Below are positions 1-6,693 of a stretch of 13,569 nt of DNA, piece by piece. The notes under the pieces were generated by a model. That model was not told the DNA's origin, ran no database searches, and worked only from the letters and a program-made list of their open reading frames with translations. Each line of letters begins with the position of its first letter. Positions within the stretch are counted from its first letter, which is position 1. The stretch is from an uncultured Clostridia bacterium (GTDB lineage: Bacteria; Bacillota; Clostridia; Oscillospirales; Ruminococcaceae), in NCBI GenBank assembly GCA_947629275.1, contig CANRDG010000036.1, positions 1 through 13,569 on the forward strand, given 5' to 3'. The position numbers were made by a program, and so were the translations under genes.

Positions 1-1731
1 GAGATGATAAAGGATATCGATACTTTCAAAATGGATCAGTCGGTAGTTTTCGGTTATATTCCTCGTGAAGATGAGGAGGAAGATGACAGCGAGGGCACAA
101 GATACTTTACTCCCGTAACGCCTGCCGCCTCTAAGAAATACGAGGAAGAAGATGACGACGAATACGACGACGAGTATGACGATGAAGAAGATGAAGAACC
201 CAGAAAGAGCTATGTCTTCCCGATACTGTGCGCTTCGGCGGTAGCTGTAGTTATAGTTGCTTGTGTTGTAATTTTCGGTGTAATAAGCAAGTTCAATAAG
301 TCTAACAACGATGATTCTTTTGAAATGCCCAACCTTATAAATACAGTTTATACACAGGCGGCAGAGCAGTATAAAGATATGATAAATTTCAACGTTGTTG
401 AGGAGTTCAATTCCGAGTACGGCGAGGGATTGATATTCGACCAGAGCGTTGCAGAGGGCAAGACCTCAAAGAAAGGCATAAACGTAAGCGTAAAGGTCAG
501 CAAAGGGCCGCGAATGATACAAGTTCCCGATGACCTTGTAGGTCACAAATACAGCGATTCTATTGAAAACAACCTTAAACAGCTGGGCTTTGAAGTAAAG
601 AAGATGTCAGACTGGAACGATCAGTATGATGTAGACGTTATATTCAAGGTCGATCCCGAAAGCGGTCAAAGCGCCGAAGCAGGATCAACGATAGTTGTTT
701 ATGTAAGCTACGGCCCTCTTTCCAACAGTTCCGAGATGCCTAAGGTGGTAGGTCTTACCAGAGAAGAAGCACAGGAAGCCCTCTCGGCAAAGAGATTTAC
801 CAATGTAAAGTTCAAAGACGTTGACGTAAAAGACCCTGCAAAGGGAATGGTTGTAAGCCAGAGCGTTATGGAAGGAACTTCGATACCTCGCGACCAGGAA
901 ATAATAATAGGCGTTTCAACGGGTGTTGAGGGCGAAGGTTCTGTAGACCTTTCAGTGCCTATACCTGCCGGCGCAAGCGGTTCGTTTACGTTCAACGTAT
1001 ATAACGATTCGGGCGCTGTTATACAGCATTCAACGCTTGATAAAGCCGAGTATTATGCAGGCAACAATATAACAATAAAGGGCGTAAGCGGAACAGGTGT
1101 TCAGACTCTTATGGTCGAAGCCGTAAATACCAAGACTAATAAGGCAGTTAAGTATGCAGTATTTACAGTTGACTTCTCCGCAAAGACTGCAACGCAGACT
1201 TCCGTTGATAAGAATGCGTTTATAAGTATAGTTGAAACTACCACAAAAGCTACTTATACCGTAAGCTTTTCACAAGTGGCAGGCGTATCGTTCTCGGGCG
1301 CTTCCACAGTTGCCGAAGGCAGTGATTACTCGTTCTCGGTAAGCGTAAGCAGCGGATATAATTCGGGCTCTATGGTGGTAAGGGTAAACGGCTCTGCGGT
1401 TTCTGCAAACGCAGACGGCACATACACTGTTAAGGGCGTAACGGGCAACCTTAGCATTACTGCCGACGGAGTTACACCTATAGTTACCGAACCGCCTGTA
1501 ACTCAGCCGCCGGTAGAAGTGGATCAACCTTTTGATTCTCCGGTCACTTACAGAGCTAAGGTAGACGGATATTTCTACGATCTTGAAGATCCAAATACGC
1601 CGGTTAAAGAATTCCATGCAGGTGAAACGTTTACGTTCACTGTATATACGAGCACAACATATGGTTACCGTGATGATGGGGCACAAAAAAAGATTTTTGC
1701 AAATCAAGGCGATTTTGAACCTGTAGGCTGA
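1..1731 (+). CDS. prkC: PASTA-domain Ser/Thr protein kinase, C-terminal part (5' end outside window)
   Basis: The frame is open to the left edge. Its first residues (EMIKDIDTFKMDQSVVFGY) resemble the linker that follows the kinase lobe in PrkC/PknB proteins, so the ATG at 4 is probably internal and the catalytic domain lies upstream (inference). Counting from that Met: an extremely acidic cytoplasmic linker at 22-66, one transmembrane helix at about 70-95, and three extracellular PASTA repeats at about 105-168, 172-238 and 243-307. A beta-rich, Ser/Thr/Val-rich region (310-490), a Pro/Thr linker (495-509) and a short beta-rich tail follow. PASTA domains of this family bind peptidoglycan fragments or lipid II and tune kinase activity towards wall synthesis and germination. 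rsgA starts 7 bases after the stop, matching the conserved prkC-rsgA order of Firmicutes. A membrane PASTA protein without a kinase lobe is the alternative; only upstream sequence can exclude it. Confidence 0.85.
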   Translation, partial: EMIKDIDTFKMDQSVVFGYIPREDEEEDDSEGTRYFTPVTPAASKKYEEEDDDEYDDEYDDEEDEEPRKSYVFPILCASAVAVVIVACVVIFGVISKFNKSNNDDSFEMPNLINTVYTQAAEQYKDMINFNVVEEFNSEYGEGLIFDQSVAEGKTSKKGINVSVKVSKGPRMIQVPDDLVGHKYSDSIENNLKQLGFEVKKMSDWNDQYDVDVIFKVDPESGQSAEAGSTIVVYVSYGPLSNSSEMPKVVGLTREEAQEALSAKRFTNVKFKDVDVKDPAKGMVVSQSVMEGTSIPRDQEIIIGVSTGVEGEGSVDLSVPIPAGASGSFTFNVYNDSGAVIQHSTLDKAEYYAGNNITIKGVSGTGVQTLMVEAVNTKTNKAVKYAVFTVDFSAKTATQTSVDKNAFISIVETTTKATYTVSFSQVAGVSFSGASTVAEGSDYSFSVSVSSGYNSGSMVVRVNGSAVSANADGTYTVKGVTGNLSITADGVTPIVTEPPVTQPPVEVDQPFDSPVTYRAKVDGYFYDLEDPNTPVKEFHAGETFTFTVYTSTTYGYRDDGAQKKIFANQGDFEPVG

Positions 1732-1738
1732 AACCGGC

Positions 1739-2653
1739 ATGGAGAGTGAAAATAAAATACTCTCAGGTACGATAGTAAAACTTATCGGAGGCATTTATTT
1801 TGTAGATGTCTCCGATAGTGTATATGAGTGTACCGCGAGAGGTTCGTTCAGAAATAAGGGCATTTCGCCATGCTGCGGTGATATCGTTTCAATAGAGCAG
1901 ACGGGCGAGGGCAAGGGCGTTATCGTTGAGGTAAGCGACCGCAAGAATTTTATAGTACGTCCGCCGCTTGCAAACATTGATAACCTGATACTTGTTGTGT
2001 CGTCATGTCAGCCGTCGCCGAATTTACTTTTGCTGGATAAATTTATAGCCGTTGCGGAGTATAAAAACATAGATCCTATCATAGTTTTTACAAAAACAGA
2101 CATAACGCCTGCCGATGAGCTTAAAAAGCTTTACAACGATTGCGGTGTTGAGGTGTTCTGTATTAGCGGCGGTGATGAAGCCATTGCAGATGTACTGAAA
2201 CAGCGAATAAACGGTCAGGTCTCTGCGTTTGCAGGGAATACGGGCGTGGGAAAAACAACTCTGCTTAACGGTATGTTTCCCGACCTGAAAGAAAAGACCG
2301 CTGAAATAAGCCGCAAGCTTGGCAGAGGCAGGCACACCACACGGCACGTTTCGCTGTATAAGCTTTCGGGTGGGGGATATGTAGCAGATACGCCCGGATT
2401 TTCCAGCTTTGATACATCGCAGTACGATATAATTTTCAAAGAAGATCTGGCAGATTGTTTCCGCGAATTTCGACCGTACCTAGGTAAATGCAGGTTTATA
2501 AATTGCAGCCACACCAAAGAAAGCGGCTGTGCGGTCTTAACTGCTATGGCAGAGGGCAAAATATGTAAGTCACGGCATGAAAGCTACAAAGCTATGTATG
2601 AAGAAGCAAAGCTTATCCCTGAATGGAAGTATAAACAATATAAAAAGCAATAA
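1739..2653 (+). CDS. rsgA: Ribosome small-subunit-dependent GTPase A
   Basis: RsgA (YjeQ/CpgA) is a circularly permuted GTPase that binds the 30S subunit late in assembly and leaves on GTP hydrolysis. The 304-residue product has the family length and order. An OB-fold lies at about 8-72. The permuted G motifs follow: G4 TKTD at 118-121, G1 GNTGVGKTT at 166-174, the switch stretch GRGRHTTRHV at 195-204, and G3 DTPG at 217-220. A C-terminal zinc-binding knuckle has C251, C256, H258 and C264. The P-loop ends KTT where many relatives have KSS, a conservative change. No clear Shine-Dalgarno precedes the ATG, so translation may be coupled to the kinase gene ending 7 bases upstream. The start fits the family, because the OB-fold strand GTIVKLIGG begins within ten residues. 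A terminator follows directly. Confidence 0.97.
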   Translation: MESENKILSGTIVKLIGGIYFVDVSDSVYECTARGSFRNKGISPCCGDIVSIEQTGEGKGVIVEVSDRKNFIVRPPLANIDNLILVVSSCQPSPNLLLLDKFIAVAEYKNIDPIIVFTKTDITPADELKKLYNDCGVEVFCISGGDEAIADVLKQRINGQVSAFAGNTGVGKTTLLNGMFPDLKEKTAEISRKLGRGRHTTRHVSLYKLSGGGYVADTPGFSSFDTSQYDIIFKEDLADCFREFRPYLGKCRFINCSHTKESGCAVLTAMAEGKICKSRHESYKAMYEEAKLIPEWKYKQYKKQ

Positions 2654-2656
2654 AAT

Positions 2657-2693
2657 TATCCGCCGAAGATATTTCTCCGACGGATATTTTTTT
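2657..2693. terminator. Bidirectional terminator between convergent rsgA and spoVM
   Basis: The 28-base hairpin at 2658-2685 has arms starting ATCCG and ending CGGAT around an AATA/TATT loop. On the plus strand it is followed by a run of seven T at 2687-2693, a classical Rho-independent signal for rsgA. Read on the minus strand the stem has 12 continuous pairs, because two positions that are C-A mismatches in plus-strand RNA become G-U pairs, and a T-rich tail follows. It can therefore also end the spoVM transcript. The plus-strand T-run overlaps the spoVM stop codon. Confidence 0.85.
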
Positions 2694-2775
2694 AGTTCTG
2701 GCACTTTTTGATACCGAAAACCAGCCTCAGCGCTCCTGCCACTACCTTAGGCGGCTTGATGACGATTATCTTCAT
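2692..2775 (-). CDS. spoVM: Stage V sporulation protein M (27 aa)
   Basis: This reading frame encodes 27 residues: MKIIVIKPPK (1-10), VVAGALRLVF (11-20) and GIKKCQN (21-27). Compared with B. subtilis SpoVM (26 aa, recalled as starting MKFYTIKLPK) it keeps M1, K2, I6, K7, P9, K10, G14, R17 and G21 at the same positions. SpoVM is a short amphipathic helix that recognises the convex forespore membrane, anchors the coat ATPase SpoIVA and inhibits FtsH; P9 is a residue known to matter. A G-run Shine-Dalgarno (GGGGGT, 2782-2787) sits 6 bases before the ATG. The gene lies 63 bases downstream of the GH3 gene on the same strand and converges on rsgA. In B. subtilis spoVM also lies near prkC-cpgA(rsgA), so both motif and location support the call. 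No clear sigma-E promoter is visible. Confidence 0.86.
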   Translation of the reverse strand: MKIIVIKPPKVVAGALRLVFGIKKCQN

Positions 2776-2838
2776 TCAACTACCCCCATAACGAAATATT
2801 TACTACATAATATTCCGCAGACGGCAGATGCGTTACTT

Positions 2839-5112
2839 TTAGCCGTTTACAATGTCGTTGAGCCTGTTTAAAGTGGCGATAAGCTTTTCGCGTGTTATGC
2901 CCTTTGAAGATACAAAATCAAGCGTTGTGCGCACGCTCATGTCTGCAAATACCTGCATAAGGTCATCGGGAAAGTCGTCAACGCTTTGTATGCCTACCTG
3001 ACCGCCTTCTTTGGCAACTTCTGATTTGATAAAGTCTACAAAAACTTCTGCTGCGGCAGGGTGGGCGAGTATGTCGCCTACAATGCTGTTTATAGTGAAA
3101 TTTACCTTAGGAACATAGCCGTTATTTATGAAAATATACGCCGACTGCCGTATGTCTCTTGAAGAAGAGCCAATCTCGATGTCATATCTGCCGTCTTCTA
3201 CTACCCAATCATGCTCTGTCGTGTTGAAATAAGCAAATGCCGTTTTATTCAGCTTGAAGAACACCTTTTTGCTTTCGCCTGCTTCAAGAGCTACTTTTTC
3301 ATAGCCTTTAAGTTCGCGAACGGGTCTGTCAACGGAAGAATGTTTGTCGCTGACATACAGCTGAACAACTTCTTTGCCTGCGCGGCTGCCGATGTTTTTA
3401 ACGGTAACGCTCACAGTAAGTTCACCGTCGGCGTTTATTTCATCTGCCGACAGCTTTATATCTGAATATTCAAATTTGGTGTAGCTAAGTCCGTATCCGA
3501 ACGGGAAAAGCACTGGCAGCTTGCGCTTGTCATACCAGCGGTAGCCTACATACAAGCCCTCGTTGTAATAAACGTTGTCGCCGCAGCCAAATTCGCCAAT
3601 AAATGCAGGGGTGTCCTCGTGGCGGAGAGGGAAGGTTTCAGCAAGCTTGCCGCTGGGGTTTACTTTGCCGAACAGCAGATCGCAAGCCGCGCCGCCGCTC
3701 GCCTGTCCAGCAAGATACATTTCAAGCACGCCTTTTGCGCTGTCTATCCATGGCATTTCCATAGGCGAGCCGTTGTGCAGCACAACTACGATATTTTTGT
3801 TTACAGCCGCCGCACGCTTTATAAGCTCGCACTGGCAGTCAGGCATACGCATATGCTTTCTGTCGCCGCCTTCATACTCAAACGAATCCGGGAGACCTGC
3901 GAATATTACAGCAACATCGCTGCTTTTGGCAAGCTCCACTGCCTCGGAGATGAGTTTTTCATCGGGATCGTTGCTCTCGGCTTCAAATCCCAAAGCAAAT
4001 TCAACATCGCAGTATTCTTTTACGGCATCAAGCGCCGAAGTTATTTCGGTACATTCTATGTGCGAAGAACCGCCGCCCTGAAAACGCGGTGTTTTAGCAA
4101 ATGCGCCAATAAAGCAAATCTTTTTGTTTTTGTCAAGCGGCAGTATGTCGCCGTCGTTTTTCAGAAGAACAGCACACTCGGTCGCTATCTTTCTCGAAAG
4201 TTCGTGGTCTTTTTTAGGATCCCATTCGCCGCCCTTGTGGTTGGTCTTGTATTTGTCATAAAGTTTCAAAACGTTTTTCACACATTCGTCAACGTACTTT
4301 TCGTCTAGTATTCCGCTTTTTACGGCTTCAACAATTATTTCGTCAGTCTTGCCGTGGCAGGAGGGCATTTGCAGGTCAAGTCCTGCCTCTACGCCTTTTT
4401 CGCGTTCGTCAACAGCGCCCCAGTCGCTCATTACAAGACCCTTGAAGCCCCATTTATCACGGAGTATATCGGTCAGGAGATATTTGCTCTGCGTGGTGTA
4501 TTCGCCGTTCAGACGATTATACGATGCCATGACAGTCCACGGCTTGGCTTCTTTTATAGCATATTCAAACGCACTGAGATATATCTCGTGCAGCGTGCGC
4601 TCGTCAACGTTTGCGCTTACAGCCATTCTGCGCGTTTCCTGATTGTTGCAGGCAAAGTGCTTTATAGAAGTCCCCACGCCCTTGCTCTGTATGCCCTTGA
4701 TAAGCGCCGCAGCCTGATGCGATGCAAGATAGGGGTCTTCGGAGAAATATTCAAAGTTTCTGCCGCAAAGCGGAGAACGCTTTATATTCACGCCCGGACC
4801 GAGTATTACAGCTATGTCCTCAGCCTGACATTCATCGCCGATAGCCTTTCCCATTTTTTCGAGAAGCGTTTTGTCAAACGAAGAAGCCGTCGCGCAGGCA
4901 GCAGGGAAACATACCGCAGTCGCTGTTTCGTCGTTAGCTTCCGTCCTGCAATGATTGCGGTTGGTCTTTCTCAGACCGTGAGGACCGTCTGAAAGCATTA
5001 TAGGCTCAATGTCGAAACGTTCAAGAGCCTTTGTGTGCCAAAAATCGCTGCCGGAACACATCGAAGCCTTTTCTTCAAGCGTCATTTCGTAAAGTATTTT
5101 TTCTATATTCAT
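2839..5112 (-). CDS. bglB: Family 3 glycoside hydrolase, cytoplasmic beta-glucosidase
   Basis: The 757-residue GH3 enzyme closely resembles thermostable beta-glucosidase B of clostridia (about 755 aa) and should release glucose from the non-reducing end of cello- or other beta-oligosaccharides. Other beta-glycosides remain possible. The (beta/alpha)8 domain (about 1-300) has SDGPHGLRK at 41-49, SPLCGRNFEYFSEDP at 113-127, the substrate-binding K151-H152, and nucleophile D230 in VMSDWGA. The alpha/beta sandwich (about 305-545) carries EGGDR, with E414 as probable acid/base. A fibronectin III-like domain spans about 580-655, and an 85-residue helical tail follows. There is no signal peptide, so the substrate must be imported; no transporter gene is adjacent. 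The start is fixed by AGGAGGT at 5119-5125, 6 bases before the ATG. Expression probably responds to the palindrome in its promoter (5170-5181). Confidence 0.95.
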   Translation of the reverse strand: MNIEKILYEMTLEEKASMCSGSDFWHTKALERFDIEPIMLSDGPHGLRKTNRNHCRTEANDETATAVCFPAACATASSFDKTLLEKMGKAIGDECQAEDIAVILGPGVNIKRSPLCGRNFEYFSEDPYLASHQAAALIKGIQSKGVGTSIKHFACNNQETRRMAVSANVDERTLHEIYLSAFEYAIKEAKPWTVMASYNRLNGEYTTQSKYLLTDILRDKWGFKGLVMSDWGAVDEREKGVEAGLDLQMPSCHGKTDEIIVEAVKSGILDEKYVDECVKNVLKLYDKYKTNHKGGEWDPKKDHELSRKIATECAVLLKNDGDILPLDKNKKICFIGAFAKTPRFQGGGSSHIECTEITSALDAVKEYCDVEFALGFEAESNDPDEKLISEAVELAKSSDVAVIFAGLPDSFEYEGGDRKHMRMPDCQCELIKRAAAVNKNIVVVLHNGSPMEMPWIDSAKGVLEMYLAGQASGGAACDLLFGKVNPSGKLAETFPLRHEDTPAFIGEFGCGDNVYYNEGLYVGYRWYDKRKLPVLFPFGYGLSYTKFEYSDIKLSADEINADGELTVSVTVKNIGSRAGKEVVQLYVSDKHSSVDRPVRELKGYEKVALEAGESKKVFFKLNKTAFAYFNTTEHDWVVEDGRYDIEIGSSSRDIRQSAYIFINNGYVPKVNFTINSIVGDILAHPAAAEVFVDFIKSEVAKEGGQVGIQSVDDFPDDLMQVFADMSVRTTLDFVSSKGITREKLIATLNRLNDIVNG

Positions 5113-5118
5113 TATTTG

Positions 5119-5144
5119 ACCTCCTAAGACCGAAAATACTCGGT
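5119..5144 (-). promoter_or_regulatory. Ribosome binding site and inverted repeat in the GH3 leader
   Basis: AGGAGGT (minus strand, 5119-5125) is a near-perfect Shine-Dalgarno 6 bases before the GH3 ATG and settles that start. Just upstream in the same leader is ACCGA-N6-TCGGT (5129-5144), about 8 bases after the predicted transcription start. It could be a small hairpin or a second operator; nothing here decides between them. Confidence 0.6.
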
Positions 5145-5158
5145 AATATGTTATTTTA

Positions 5159-5187
5159 AGTATAGCATATAAAACGTTTTAGTGCAA
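5159..5187 (-). promoter_or_regulatory. Sigma-A promoter of the GH3 gene with internal LacI-type operator
   Basis: On the minus strand a -35 TTGCAC (5182-5187) and an extended -10 TGC-TATACT (TATACT at 5159-5164) are separated by exactly 17 bases. The spacer holds the perfect 12-bp palindrome TAAAACGTTTTA (5170-5181). Its central CG flanked by A/T runs is typical of operators of LacI-family sugar repressors. Binding there would block RNA polymerase directly. It is not a good CcpA cre site, because the outer TG/CA bases are missing. Transcription should start near 5152, giving a leader of about 40 bases. Confidence 0.78.
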
Positions 5188-5306
5188 GAATAATTTTATC
5201 AGGGTTTGTAAATGCGTGGTTTTTGTGTAAACGCCCAAATATTAGGGCAGAAATGCAACAAGTAATAAATAGTACATAGTATGTTCATAAAAATTTAATT
5301 TATTTG

Positions 5307-5315
5307 TGATATAAT
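5307..5315 (+). promoter_or_regulatory. Extended -10 promoter for the HAD phosphatase gene
   Basis: TGA-TATAAT (5307-5315) is a consensus extended -10 element on the plus strand. No good -35 lies at the right spacing (5287-5292 reads ATAAAA), which extended -10 promoters tolerate. Transcription would start near 5322, about 33 bases before the chosen ATG at 5355. The flanking DNA is very AT-rich. Confidence 0.6.
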
Positions 5316-5354
5316 ATGTAAACTAATTATGTAATGCTTAGAGGTGCGGATAAG

Positions 5355-6014
5355 ATGACTGTCATCTTTGATCTCGACGGTACGCTTGTCAATTCATTAT
5401 TCGACCTTGGCGACAGTGTAAACGGCGCATTAAATGAGCTTAGTCTGCCGCTCCATTCTTACGAGGAGTACAGAATGTTCGTCGGCAACGGCACAAAAAT
5501 GCTCGTTACAAGGTCTGTTCCCGAAAATATCAGGGGAACTAAGACCGAGAAGGCTGTATTTGATCGCTTTTCTGCTCTATATGAGGAGAACTGTCTGTGC
5601 AAAACACTGCCTTACAATGGCATTGAAAAGGCTCTGCTTCATCTTAAAGAAAACGGAGCGAAACTTGCGGTGGCAAGCAACAAGCCTTTTGAGTTTTGCA
5701 GAAAAATAGTCAATGCACTGTTTGGCGAAGGTATGTTCGATGTGACAGAGGGAAGTCGGGAGAATGTCAGAAAGAAACCGCAGCCTGACATTATTTTCAG
5801 CATAATGGCGCAGCTCGGCGTATCGAAAGACGACTGTGTTATTGTGGGCGATTCAGATGTAGACGCGCAAACGGCGAAAAACGCCGGTTTAAAGTGCATA
5901 GGCTGCTCGTGGGGATACCGCGGCAGAAATGTGCTTGAAAACGCTTGCTGCGATATCGTTATAGATTCGCCGACGGAGCTTTGCGGCTCTGTTATCAAAT
6001 TATTGCGAGGATGA
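5355..6014 (+). CDS. HAD-superfamily hydrolase, phosphoglycolate phosphatase-like
   Basis: This 219-residue HAD subfamily IA phosphatase resembles Gph and PpaX. Visible motifs are I, DLDGTL with D6 nucleophile and D8 acid/base; II, S108 in VASNKP; III, K141 in RKKPQPD; and IV, VGDSDVD at 164-170 with D166 and D170. The helical cap falls between about 15 and 85. Such enzymes hydrolyse small phosphate esters such as 2-phosphoglycolate, and substrate cannot be fixed from sequence. An in-frame ATG at 5334 would add seven residues, but the ATG at 5355 is preferred: GAGGTG (5341-5346) lies 8 bases before it, and MTVIFDLDGTL is the standard family opening. An extended -10 promoter sits just upstream. 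The HTH-cupin gene begins 6 bases after the stop, so the two are probably co-transcribed. Confidence 0.9.
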   Translation: MTVIFDLDGTLVNSLFDLGDSVNGALNELSLPLHSYEEYRMFVGNGTKMLVTRSVPENIRGTKTEKAVFDRFSALYEENCLCKTLPYNGIEKALLHLKENGAKLAVASNKPFEFCRKIVNALFGEGMFDVTEGSRENVRKKPQPDIIFSIMAQLGVSKDDCVIVGDSDVDAQTAKNAGLKCIGCSWGYRGRNVLENACCDIVIDSPTELCGSVIKLLRG

Positions 6015-6020
6015 TCATTT

Positions 6021-6587
6021 ATGGAATATAATATGAAAGAAGTCGGCTACAGACTTAAAGGTTTAAGAACTGCCTGTGACCTTACTACCGAAGAATTCAG
6101 CAACCTTACAGGCATATCAAAGACCGACTATGAAAAGATAGAAAACGGCGAAAAGGATTTCTCTGTTTCATTTTTGTATAAGTGCGCAGAAATATTTAAC
6201 TGCGATATGGTAGAGATACTTACTGGTGTTTCTCCCACGCTGTCTAATTTTTCTGTTGTAAGAAAAGGCAAGGGTCTGCCCGTTGCAAGGCGCGACCGCT
6301 TCGAGTATCATCATCTCGCATATCTGTTCAAAGAAAAGAAGATCGAACCGATGCTCGTCGTTGCGCCCTATATCGAAGAAGAACAGGGCAAGCCTATCAA
6401 AATGTCCACTCATGAGGGACAGGAATGGGATTATATCCTCAAGGGCACTCTCAGGTTTATAACCGAGGGACATGAGGTAATTTTATACGAGGGCGATTCG
6501 GTTTATTACGATTCGGGAAAAAGTCACGGTATGATAGCCGTCGGCGGCACTGACTGTGAATTTCTCGCCGTCTTGATAGACAAGTAA
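6021..6587 (+). CDS. XRE-family transcriptional regulator with C-terminal cupin domain
   Basis: The 188-residue protein has an N-terminal helix-turn-helix of the Cro/C1 type (about 9-64; GYRLKGLRTACDLTTEEFS, then SKTDYEKIENG) and a C-terminal cupin barrel (about 110-186). The cupin shows H131, E135 and H169 in THEGQEWDYILKG and GKSHGMIAV, positions usually used for metal or ligand binding. Proteins of this architecture are commonly local regulators that sense a small molecule through the cupin. The gene follows the HAD gene by 6 bases, with GAGG (6007-6010) inside the preceding coding end as ribosome binding site. An alternative ATG at 6033 is possible. An acyl-CoA synthetase lies next on the same strand and is the likeliest regulatory target (inference from position only). 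The effector is unknown. Confidence 0.88.
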   Translation: MEYNMKEVGYRLKGLRTACDLTTEEFSNLTGISKTDYEKIENGEKDFSVSFLYKCAEIFNCDMVEILTGVSPTLSNFSVVRKGKGLPVARRDRFEYHHLAYLFKEKKIEPMLVVAPYIEEEQGKPIKMSTHEGQEWDYILKGTLRFITEGHEVILYEGDSVYYDSGKSHGMIAVGGTDCEFLAVLIDK

Positions 6588-6613
6588 GACGGAACAAACT
6601 AAATATTTTACAA

Positions 6614-6669
6614 AGCAGCGGCTTTTCGCAGATGCCGACCGCTTTGCGTTGCTGTGGAAAAACAGCGGC
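6614..6669 (+). other. Alternative hairpins in the leader of the acyl-CoA synthetase gene
   Basis: The 106-base gap between the cupin regulator and the acyl-CoA synthetase holds two copies of CAGCGGC (6616-6622 and 6663-6669). Both can pair with the single GTTGCTG between them. Pairing upstream gives AGCAGCG (6614-6620) with CGTTGCT (6647-6653). Pairing downstream gives an 8-bp hairpin, GTTGCTGT (6648-6655) with ACAGCGGC (6662-6669), loop GGAAAA. The structures exclude each other, and the downstream one ends 12 bases before the Shine-Dalgarno GGAG. No T-run follows, so any control would act on translation or RNA stability. Two short complementary copies could also arise by chance. Confidence 0.35.
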
Positions 6670-6693
6670 GATATTAAGAATGGAGTAATAAAA

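Noticed and set aside
1684..1731. A slippery-type A AAA AAG run near the end of the PASTA kinase gene, possibly a programmed frameshift or an indel
   Set aside because: The other two frames also reach stops within about 40 bases (near 1716 and 1726), so a shift would change only a few terminal residues and would not extend the protein.
2776..2838. A sigma-E promoter for spoVM, with GAATATT on the minus strand resembling a -35 element
   Set aside because: No acceptable -10 element lies 13 to 15 bases downstream, and the spacing to the start codon would be too short. The GH3 transcript may read through instead.
4354..4992. A 212-residue plus-strand open frame opposite the GH3 gene
   Set aside because: It lies fully antisense to a conserved GH3 catalytic domain, has no Shine-Dalgarno and shows no recognisable family; it is a shadow of the real gene.
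5170..5181. The GH3 palindrome as a CcpA catabolite-response (cre) site
   Set aside because: The outer TG and CA bases of the cre consensus are absent; only the AAACGTTT core agrees. A different LacI-family protein is more likely.
6588..6660. A Rho-independent terminator after the HTH-cupin gene
   Set aside because: The GC-rich hairpin options there lack any following T-run.
6600..6693. A promoter in the acyl-CoA synthetase leader (TTGCTG, 17 bases, TATTAA)
   Set aside because: Both hexamers match poorly and the start would fall on the Shine-Dalgarno sequence, leaving no usable leader.
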